DNA from: Salinigranum rubrum
GTDB taxonomy: Archaea > Halobacteriota > Halobacteria > Halobacteriales > Haloferacaceae
DNA length: 64,000 bases
NCBI RefSeq assembly: GCF_002906575.1
Contig: NZ_CP026309.1
Location: 372,001 to 436,000 of the forward strand
Reading direction: 5' to 3'
Part shown: in pieces, positions 27,337 through 33,234 of the stretch
Layout of the letters: each line of letters starts with the position of its first letter
Position numbering within the stretch: position 1 is the first letter of the stretch
Program-made: the position numbers and the translations under genes
The notes under the pieces: model-generated
Databases searched by the model: none
What the model was told of the DNA's origin: nothing
The model's input: the letters and a program-made list of their open reading frames with translations, nothing else

Positions 27337-27379
27337 AGTGCTACCGGCGGACCCGTCCTACTTGGTTGCCGGTAGCACT
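27337..27379. terminator. Long hairpin between integrase and small gene
   Basis: AGTGCTACCGG (27337-27347) pairs perfectly with CCGGTAGCACT (27369-27379) and the stem extends inward by one more C-G pair. The loop is about 19 nt. It begins 9 nt after the stop of the small minus-strand gene and about 100 nt before the integrase start, so it may terminate the first transcript or regulate the second. No T-run follows. Confidence 0.5.
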
Positions 27380-27387
27380 CCGACGTC

Positions 27388-27534
27388 TTATCCAGAGACA
27401 TCGTTATCTGCTTCTTCGTCTTGTTCACAGAGCCGTTGCAACAACTCGTTGAATGTTTCGCCACCTCGTTTCCTGGCCTTGACCTTCTCATAGACGTCCT
27501 TGCGAACGGACAGACTGGTCCAGTCGTTGGCCAT
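27388..27534 (-). CDS. Small DNA-binding-like protein (antitoxin-type, RHH-like)
   Basis: A 48-residue protein: MANDWTSLSVRKDVYEKVKA, then RKRGGETFNELLQRLCEQ and an acidic tail EEADNDVSG. The pattern (a beta strand TSLSVRK, then helix, a turn GGETFNE, and a second helix) is like haloarchaeal VapB-type or ribbon-helix-helix antitoxins. No toxin gene sits directly beside it. It is divergent from the 27636 gene, and an inverted repeat lies between them. It was missed by simple length filters but has good codon usage and a defined ATG and TAA. Confidence 0.6.
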   Translation of the reverse strand: MANDWTSLSVRKDVYEKVKARKRGGETFNELLQRLCEQDEEADNDVSG

Positions 27535-27572
27535 ACGACACCCATCACACTCACCGGTAAAGTAATTTGCTG

Positions 27573-27589
27573 TAATAGATATTCTATTA
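27573..27589. promoter_or_regulatory. Inverted repeat in a divergent promoter region
   Basis: TAATAGA and TCTATTA are separated by 3 nt (TAT). The site lies 39 nt from the small antitoxin-like start and 47 nt from the plus-strand gene start, a suitable place for a shared operator. The AT-rich sequence could also serve as a promoter element. Confidence 0.5.
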
Positions 27590-27635
27590 TGCTTGCGTCG
27601 ACAATTCTATACCAGCATAACCGGAATGGAATTAT

Positions 27636-28238
27636 ATGCCCGACTCCGGTGACCCGCGAATTGATAGAGAGCGCGGGATTCTAACGAAAACCGATCGCCA
27701 ATTTCTTCTAGGACAAGTGTCGTACGAGGGCCAGCAACTACGGAACAGACGAGGCTACATCCGAGAACGGATTGCAAACGGGATAATGGATTTCACGATA
27801 ATAAATAACCAGCTGACCCCCCGAGATCGAAACCAGATATTTTCAGATTTACAGTATGAGCCTGGGGAAACAATCGGTGGTGACATTCAAGCGAGTCCTA
27901 GCTTTTTATTACCTGGTATGGTCGACGCCCTTTCGTTCCTCTACAAAGGTTCCATTGATCAGAACATCCCGTTTGAAATACTCGTAGAACGTGGTGTGAG
28001 AAAAGCGATTAATCAGGAGAAGGGTGCTCAGTTTGGGGTATTAAATGTGGATCTTGATATCGAGTATGTTAATCAACATAATGTCGAAGGTTTATTAGAA
28101 AGACTGGATGCTGGAGAAGAGATTACAAATCGAGAAGCCGAGACGGTTGTACGGTACCTGTTCAGGAACCCTGGCCTAATCGATGAAAAATACGACAAGA
28201 GTAAGATTGTGAAAATAATTACAGACATGGTTGATTGA
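27636..28238 (+). CDS. Haloarchaeal hypothetical protein
   Basis: Protein of 200 residues (MPDSGDPRIDRERGILTKTD). The N-terminus RGILTKTDRQFLLGQVSYEG and later YIRERIANGIMDFTIINNQL recall a widespread haloarchaeal family found on mobile elements, with no known role. The middle (PSFLLPGMVDALSFLYKGSI) is hydrophobic, perhaps a buried core rather than a membrane helix. The C-terminal third is helical and charged. Codons ending in A or T are common here, unlike the chromosomal flanks. It is divergent from the small RHH-like gene. Confidence 0.6.
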   Translation: MPDSGDPRIDRERGILTKTDRQFLLGQVSYEGQQLRNRRGYIRERIANGIMDFTIINNQLTPRDRNQIFSDLQYEPGETIGGDIQASPSFLLPGMVDALSFLYKGSIDQNIPFEILVERGVRKAINQEKGAQFGVLNVDLDIEYVNQHNVEGLLERLDAGEEITNREAETVVRYLFRNPGLIDEKYDKSKIVKIITDMVD

Positions 28239-28521
28239 GTCGGGCATTCTCGTTGGCCAGCGACGACAGAATCTACTTCTCGAATTTTCTTCCCAACCGT
28301 CTCTTAGCTAAGACACAACCATAGGCTAGATTTCAGCCCACTTATTCCTGCTAGCAGCTAGCAGGGATAGCGGTTCCCTCGGGTGACCTGCGTCAGTGTG
28401 CCTTCTCGAATGATCCGACCCTCACACGTAGAGTCTACGTAGTAAATTGTTGGATAGACGTTGGTCTGATGTTGACCAGGGCTTGAAGCACACGGAGACG
28501 TAACAGTCAACGTGGTCATCC
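28239..28521. other. Non-coding gap with a strong hairpin
   Basis: About 280 bp without a credible gene (the minus-strand frame here reads across the coding strand of the next gene and is not supported). CCTGCTAG (28347-28354) pairs with CTAGCAGG (28358-28365) around a 3-nt loop, with further weak pairing outward. It could terminate the upstream gene. Confidence 0.5.
28344..28368. terminator. Tight hairpin, possible terminator
   Basis: An 8-bp perfect stem with loop CAG, extended by three outer pairs including one G-T. It starts about 105 nt after the 28238 stop. No T-run follows, so termination is only a guess. Confidence 0.4.
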
Positions 28522-29058
28522 ATGATTCGTGCGTTAATAGATCGCGTATGTCGGCTTCGCCACTCTGTCCAGTACGAGGTTCAACGGATGACCTACAAAG
28601 GTGGGTGGGAGAATTATCGTGGGGCAAGTTTTGATACGCCACCAGCAAAACCTCATGAGGATTCTGAGCTACAGATAACCGGTTCAGAAGAAGGGAGATT
28701 CCGATGCATTCGCCGAGTGGATGGTCGTATTGAGTCAACCACATGGAAGTACGAAACCGCTGGTGCTGATGATCTATATTCTCGTGAACGACGCAAGGCA
28801 TCCCAGCGAGAACGACTCAAAGATATGAACATTGACGAGCTTCGTGCTGAACTGGACAACAGAGAATTAGATTGTCTATCATTTGACGAAGTGATGCGTG
28901 AATTCGTTGGTCAACGGGATACGGTCAGCACATGCGAGGATTCGGAAGCAGAGATGCCGATGTTCGCTGAAGGGTTAATTAAGGAGATTGCCGACCGGGA
29001 TGGTCCAGGTAGAGCTTTGACCGAGTTCCGTGAATTGAAAGAAGCTACGCGAGATTAG
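28522..29058 (+). CDS. Hypothetical protein of the element
   Basis: Protein of 178 residues from ATG 28522, or 156 from ATG 28588 (MTYKGGWENYRGASFDTPPA). I do not recognise it. The C-terminal half is helical and charged, with RERLKDMNIDELRAELDN resembling a short coiled segment. GRFRCIRRVDGRIESTTWKY reads like a small beta domain. No signal peptide or membrane helix is present. It is followed after about 100 bp by a small charged protein on the same strand. Confidence 0.5.
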   Translation: MIRALIDRVCRLRHSVQYEVQRMTYKGGWENYRGASFDTPPAKPHEDSELQITGSEEGRFRCIRRVDGRIESTTWKYETAGADDLYSRERRKASQRERLKDMNIDELRAELDNRELDCLSFDEVMREFVGQRDTVSTCEDSEAEMPMFAEGLIKEIADRDGPGRALTEFRELKEATRD

Positions 29059-29161
29059 ACTTACTGCGAAGGGTTGAGTGGTCGTCACGACCCACAAGAC
29101 CCACATTCTGGTCATTTACCCGCGGAAAACTGTCATAAGGAGTCCGTCGCTACTACTTGTC

Positions 29162-29389
29162 ATGGACTTTCAGTCCAAAACCGGAAGTCAGGACGCAAGT
29201 ACTGATTCCGACAAGAGTTCGGCAATCAAACTGGATCGCGAAACACTCCGCAGAGTCGACCATGCTCTAAATGGCACTATCGACGTGGATCTCTCTAAGC
29301 TTGATCCAGATGACAAGCTCACCCTACTTATAGAGCGTTACAACAGAAAAATGCGCGAATTGAACAACCTCAAAGCTCAAGATCAGTAA
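29162..29389 (+). CDS. Small charged hypothetical protein
   Basis: A 75-residue protein from ATG 29162 (MDFQSKTGSQDASTDSDKSS). After a Ser/Asp-rich tail-like N-terminus, a helical part follows: SAIKLDRETLRRVDHALNGT and DDKLTLLIERYNRKMRELNN. This could be a dimerising helix or part of a DNA-binding protein, but no family is recognised. TCATAAGG at about 29133-29140 lies 25 nt upstream and fits a leaderless promoter, supporting this start over an upstream in-frame one. Confidence 0.5.
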   Translation: MDFQSKTGSQDASTDSDKSSAIKLDRETLRRVDHALNGTIDVDLSKLDPDDKLTLLIERYNRKMRELNNLKAQDQ

Positions 29390-29452
29390 CTTCGGAAGGA
29401 CTCAAATCGCTCGCTCGATATCCAGTTGACGTACTCGACTTATCGGTCGGTA

Positions 29453-30052
29453 CTATTGAACGAAATCTATCGGATCTACTCCGCATTCATGCGTGAGTGA
29501 TGTAACTAATGTACTTGGTCTGTTGTCCTTAACGACATTATACGTACTCTCTTCTTCCACCACACCTTGCCAAAGTTTGTCCTCTCCTGTTGAATCTGGA
29601 TAGTATAGAGGTCGGTCAAATGTCTTCCTCACACGGAAGTCATGTAGACCGATGGACTGCGGTGGTGTTGCGTACTCCCATCTGAGATGCCAGTGTTCAG
29701 TGCCCTCGTACTTTCTAATATCGTTCCAGTGGGTCGTTGCGTCCCCAATTGGTTCACCGTTTATGAAGAATTCGTATGAGACTGCGTCGCGGAATTGTTG
29801 CAGTACATCTGGTCCTTCGTCAGCCACGGTCCGCCACCCAAAGCGGTGGATTATCCATGAGGACTCGCTAATTGGTGGGTTGCCCAGAGAGTAATCGGCG
29901 TAGGGAGTTACGACCTCTGTGTTCACCTCTCTGTTTGGAAGTTGTCCTGTGTGCCGGCGCACAGAATCGTGTCTTCTCACAGTACTTGCCGTCGAAAAGG
30001 CGGATCCAATCGCTCCGGATCCGACTACGCGGAGAAAATGGCGTCGGTTCAT
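29453..30052 (-). CDS. Tat-exported hypothetical protein
   Basis: Protein of 199 residues with a twin-arginine signal (MNRRHFLRVVGSGAIGSAFS), so it is exported folded. The mature part is rich in aromatic residues (YADYSLGNPPISESSWIIHR and TTHWNDIRKYEGTEHWHLRW), like a small beta-sandwich. No family is recognised. The start is 1 nt from the stop of the preceding gene on the same strand, so the two form an operon. No lipobox cysteine is visible. Confidence 0.6.
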   Translation of the reverse strand: MNRRHFLRVVGSGAIGSAFSTASTVRRHDSVRRHTGQLPNREVNTEVVTPYADYSLGNPPISESSWIIHRFGWRTVADEGPDVLQQFRDAVSYEFFINGEPIGDATTHWNDIRKYEGTEHWHLRWEYATPPQSIGLHDFRVRKTFDRPLYYPDSTGEDKLWQGVVEEESTYNVVKDNRPSTLVTSLTHECGVDPIDFVQ

Positions 30053-30541
30053 TTAAGAATCAGCCTGCGCTCTCACACATTCCAGTATTTTCCAACAGTC
30101 CTCTCTGAACGACGCTGTTGGGTTCTCAGGGTCGTAGGCTTCGTCTCTAAGAGGGTCACTACCCCGTTCGTACGCCTCTGTGCAGGCATCTCTGATCGTT
30201 GATTCACATCGGTCGTATGCCGCCGCAACATCAGTGAACGCCCGATCTAGTCGCTGTTCAGATTCGGTTCGAAATGGCTTTCCCTCAAGACGTTTCGACT
30301 CCACCTCGCCGTACGCTACGTACTGACGGACTACCGCGAAGCGATATTCAAGTGGCTTGAGGGGAGGTAACTCTGGCAGCCGTTTAGCAGCCGCAAACGC
30401 AACGCTTCGATCCGCTCGATCGAGTGCGTTCGGTGGGACACTGTAAAGCGTAGGTTTGCTTGATCCGAACGGATTTACTTCTCCGCCCCACTTTTCATTG
30501 ATTCTCTCAAATTCATCGGGAGTATCATTCTTACCACACAT
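30053..30541 (-). CDS. Hypothetical protein upstream of the Tat-exported protein
   Basis: Protein of 162 residues from ATG 30541 (MCGKNDTPDEFERINEKWGG). It is soluble and helical, with ALDRADRSVAFAAAKRLPEL and a C-terminal run of charged residues. No family is recognised. A longer in-frame version (from 30574) adds MFSKKVHSNPI, which is not typical. The TATA-like stretch near 30570 supports the shorter start. It is directly followed by the Tat-exported protein; a joint role, for example cytosolic partner of a secreted factor, is only a guess. Confidence 0.5.
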   Translation of the reverse strand: MCGKNDTPDEFERINEKWGGEVNPFGSSKPTLYSVPPNALDRADRSVAFAAAKRLPELPPLKPLEYRFAVVRQYVAYGEVESKRLEGKPFRTESEQRLDRAFTDVAAAYDRCESTIRDACTEAYERGSDPLRDEAYDPENPTASFREDCWKILECVRAQADS

Positions 30542-30729
30542 GATTGGATTCGAATGTACTTTTTTCGAGAACACATTATACCCGTCGTGGGCTAGACCGC
30601 CCCTAGAATTTTCCTAGCTCTCAGCGAGTCTCCCCAAAATGTTCCTATTCTCAGAGAGCTTCTAGTAAAGTTGGCCTATGTTGTCCAGTGTGATCCTATG
30701 TCTCGTATAGGTCAACCAATCCTCACCCG

Positions 30730-30739
30730 TTTAATATAT
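30730..30739 (+). promoter_or_regulatory. TATA-like box before the 30761 gene
   Basis: TTTAATATAT is centred 27 nt before ATG 30761, ideal for a leaderless transcript. Confidence 0.6.
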
Positions 30740-30760
30740 CCTCTGTAGTGATTCTCCTAC

Positions 30761-31011
30761 ATGTCATCGGAGCTGTTGGACTACACGGACGACATTCGTC
30801 AGGAACTCACGTCTGGTCGTCGAACGATTTCAAACAGGGATGGACTCGAGCGGTGGAGGGCAAGGAGTACGATGGAGACGAGACGCTTGATGTGCTAACA
30901 TGGAATAACCTCGGATGGAGGTTCGGGAAAATTTTCGGAGAAGTGCCCGATGAAATACGCGATTCCATGAGCGACTGGTGCGAGCGACAACACTCGTTCA
31001 CAGACCAGTAA
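30761..31011 (+). pseudogene. Small haloarchaeal hypothetical protein, one-base frameshift
   Basis: From the promoter-supported ATG 30761 the frame gives MSSELLDYTDDIRQELTSGR and then degenerates. From about 30835 another frame gives WTRAVEGKEYDGDETLDVLT and WNNLGWRFGKIFGEVPDEIR to the stop at 31011. One extra A in the AAA at 30832-30834 fuses them into a coherent 83-residue protein. The soluble product has no recognised function. The pattern is the same as at six other genes in the window. Confidence 0.55.
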
Positions 31012-31119
31012 TCGACTTGTGTCACAACCCGATTACGAATGGTCCGCTTTCCCCGGCCAAAGCCGATATCTGGTCTCGTTGACCGAAAGAACTAGACGTA
31101 TTCTCTGTGATATCCGATT

Positions 31120-31713
31120 ATGGTTCGTGTCGACGACGCGGGAGACGTCACGAAGTGCTGGCTGTCCCCTGGTGAGCTTTCGACTCTCGAGCGGTCAGCT
31201 GGGAAAGACGGTTGGGAACGAGAGATCGCAGTCCAACTGATGGGGCGATGTGGCCTTCGAGCGTCCGAAGTGAGCTACCCCGGTGACGACCACCTTCGCT
31301 ACTCAGAAGAGGGCAGTGTGTGGCTGTTCGAGGTCCGCGGAAAGAACACGAAGGGTGGCGATCGTAAAACACGAGATGCTTGGATGCCCGATCACGTCGC
31401 CGACGACGTCCACAAGTACAGCCGTGAGCGGCGACTGGATCCATCGGAGTCGTGGGTCGACGTGAGTACGCCGTCGGTTCGTCGATGGGTGAAAGAAGCG
31501 GGAGAGGTGATTGCTGAGGATCTGGACGAACCACGGTGGCTGTCTGTGTCCTCGCACGACCTCAGGCGCTCGTGGGCGACGTACCACCTCGTCGAGCGGC
31601 AGGTCGACGTTCGGACGATGATGGCCATTGGTGGGTGGAGTGATTATTCAGCAATTGAACCATATCTTGCGGAACCAACCGAGGCGCGGATTGGAGAGGC
31701 AATGGGAACGTAG
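31120..31713 (+). CDS. Second tyrosine recombinase (short, orphan type)
   Basis: Protein of 197 residues containing only the catalytic domain: the first Arg in LMGRCGLRASEVSYPG, Lys in RGKNTKGGDRKTRD, HxxR in SSHDLRRSWATYHLVE, then IGGWSDYSAIEPYLAEPTEA with the nucleophile Tyr. No SAM-like N-domain is present, as in many haloarchaeal orphan recombinases of XerC/D type. It lies in the middle of the element rather than at an end. It may resolve element multimers or belong to an older nested element. No repeat was found beside it. Confidence 0.75.
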   Translation: MVRVDDAGDVTKCWLSPGELSTLERSAGKDGWEREIAVQLMGRCGLRASEVSYPGDDHLRYSEEGSVWLFEVRGKNTKGGDRKTRDAWMPDHVADDVHKYSRERRLDPSESWVDVSTPSVRRWVKEAGEVIAEDLDEPRWLSVSSHDLRRSWATYHLVERQVDVRTMMAIGGWSDYSAIEPYLAEPTEARIGEAMGT

Positions 31714-31854
31714 AGTTCCACGAGACACGCGACGGGTGTACAGACCTACAGCCGTCCGACTATCGGTTTAGAAGAAGTCGTGAGTAGGCTGGAAGAGTAC
31801 GAGCGAGCGGGAGGCAGAGCTGAAGAAGCCTGTGAAGTTCGTGTTGCTGCTCAA

Positions 31855-32307
31855 CTAGGACTGTACGTTTAAGTTGCTCGAGTACCAGCCTGGACCGCTT
31901 TGCTCCATACTCCCGTGGAAGATTCGATTGAGTTTGATTGGTTCATCGCCAGTCGGGATTACAGGGCCACTCCAGTTTTCGACATCGTCCACAACAAACT
32001 GGACACGTGGATTCCGCAAACTGAGGTAATTGACCCTGTCACGGAGTAGTCGGTGAATGTAGTCACATGCTACGTCTGCGTCATCGACCCCTAATAGATA
32101 GTCATCAAGTCCTCGAACAGTCATATCAAGCGGGATTTCCTCTCGACGCTTAAGTCGCCTAAGAAACTCGACGATACTCATCTCTTCGTCGAACATCCCA
32201 TAGTCGTCTAAGGCGTCTTCATCAATCACGTGGTAACCGATGTCGAGGTCGGAGGCCATTTGGATGTATGCTATTGTGTCATCATCTGTCTTAAATTTCC
32301 AGTTCAA
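31855..32307 (-). CDS. Hypothetical protein with unclear start
   Basis: The frame from TTG 32307 gives NWKFKTDDDTIAYIQMASDL after the initiator, 150 residues, very acidic and helical with LRDRVNYLSLRNPRVQFVVD near the middle. The ORF has no ATG at its natural upstream end: the in-frame upstream codons to a TGA contain none. An internal ATG at 32259 (MASDLDIGYHVIDEDALDD) lies 36 nt from an AAATTTAAG stretch. So the real start may be either of these, or the gene may have lost its 5' end. No function is recognised. It borders the collapsed methyltransferase fragment. Confidence 0.45.
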   Translation of the reverse strand: MNWKFKTDDDTIAYIQMASDLDIGYHVIDEDALDDYGMFDEEMSIVEFLRRLKRREEIPLDMTVRGLDDYLLGVDDADVACDYIHRLLRDRVNYLSLRNPRVQFVVDDVENWSGPVIPTGDEPIKLNRIFHGSMEQSGPGWYSSNLNVQS

Positions 32308-32342
32308 ACCAACAACAGGACGTCAATGATGTTAACACTATC

Positions 32343-32423
32343 TTACAAGAAATCGTTGACTTCTAACTGAGTGTCCGTACGCTCTGCAACGTAGTCCGCG
32401 AGGCTCGTGTACTCGGCATCATT
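32343..32423 (-). pseudogene. C-terminal remnant of a second DUF1156 methyltransferase
   Basis: Read on the minus strand, 26 codons plus stop encode NDAEYTSLADYVAERTDTQL then EVNDFL. The intact gene at 33235-35904 ends NDDEYANIADYVAERTDTQL then EFDDFF. Similarity begins abruptly at the first N. Upstream codons have no relation to the intact protein. This is the tail of a lost paralogue in the same orientation as the intact gene, and its partner is the solo domain at 32570. Confidence 0.8.
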
Positions 32424-32537
32424 CTTGACTGGTGGGGAAATTACTAAATTCGTTCATGTTGGTGATACTGAGTTACAGTAACAGGCGAGTGGAGTGTGGA
32501 GAAGACAAATGACATGGACATATTATTTCAAGGTGGA

Positions 32538-32544
32538 TTTAATA
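32538..32544 (+). promoter_or_regulatory. TATA-like box of the solo-domain gene
   Basis: TTTAATA is centred 29 nt before ATG 32570, the standard leaderless position. It suggests that the shortened gene is transcribed. Confidence 0.55.
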
Positions 32545-32569
32545 CGGACTATTGTCACTACATTAGTGA

Positions 32570-33016
32570 ATGAATCCCGCTGACGCAACTGTATTTTGGA
32601 TTGAAACAGGCGCGATGCAAGGAGAGAAACGGTATATTTTGGAAGTTGCGGAACACTTAGCCGAATTCTTTGACGAGAGAGGCCGAAAAGACGGCACTAT
32701 TGCTATCGGTCATCAAGGGACTGTTTGGCCGAGTCAAGAATTTAAACCTCACGATTCGGACCACTATTCGCCTCAGTGGCGAATCTTTCTCCCTCGCGCA
32801 TTTAGTCAGTTCTCACCGACTTATTACCCGAACAAGGTAGCACGGTTTGAGAAAGACACTACAGACGGTCAATGGTACACTGGACCATATTATGATTTAG
32901 TACTCAGAAATCCGTCACATACTGATGTTGATCGCTGGAGAAAAAATACTGAATCACAAGGGTTCAGAGATTTCACTGGGCAAGGAGACACTGGGCGAGA
33001 ATTTGGATATTATTGA
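32570..33016 (+). CDS. Solo C-terminal domain related to the PLD nuclease's DNA-binding-like domain
   Basis: Protein of 148 residues. It matches only the C-terminal domain of the intact PLD protein (36019-37074) from the ETGAMQG motif onward: ETGAMQGEKRYILEVAEHLA versus ETGAMQGQMRYILEIKEELA, SPQWRIFLP versus SPQWRVFLP, SHTDVDRW versus NHTDVESW, and final EFGYY versus EYGYW. No PLD catalytic part precedes it. In BfiI/NgoFVII-type enzymes the corresponding C-domain binds DNA; that equivalence here is inference. A promoter and a clean ATG suggest expression. It may be a left-over of a duplicate or a functional decoy. Confidence 0.7.
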   Translation: MNPADATVFWIETGAMQGEKRYILEVAEHLAEFFDERGRKDGTIAIGHQGTVWPSQEFKPHDSDHYSPQWRIFLPRAFSQFSPTYYPNKVARFEKDTTDGQWYTGPYYDLVLRNPSHTDVDRWRKNTESQGFRDFTGQGDTGREFGYY

Positions 33017-33234
33017 TTGATAAGACTGATCAGTTTTAATATACAAAAAGATGAGGGATCATCATGGGCAGTTTAGGTCCCTCATCACAGTAGCATGTCT
33101 CCTTCGTGTTGAATTCATCGATTGCGTAGTAACCGATGACAAAATCTAGGCTTATTGAGAGTATGTTTTGATAGCGTGTTATGAGCTAAACTACCATTGG
33201 AAACTAGATTAGTGAACGTAGAAATTATCAATCC
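33017..33234. other. Non-coding gap
   Basis: About 220 bp of AT-rich sequence between the solo-domain gene and the convergent methyltransferase stop. No gene or strong hairpin is seen. Confidence 0.4.

Noticed and set aside
28358-28801. Minus-strand frame of 147 residues
   Set aside because: It overlaps the plus-strand gene at 28522, and its sequence has no domain-like pattern or start signal.
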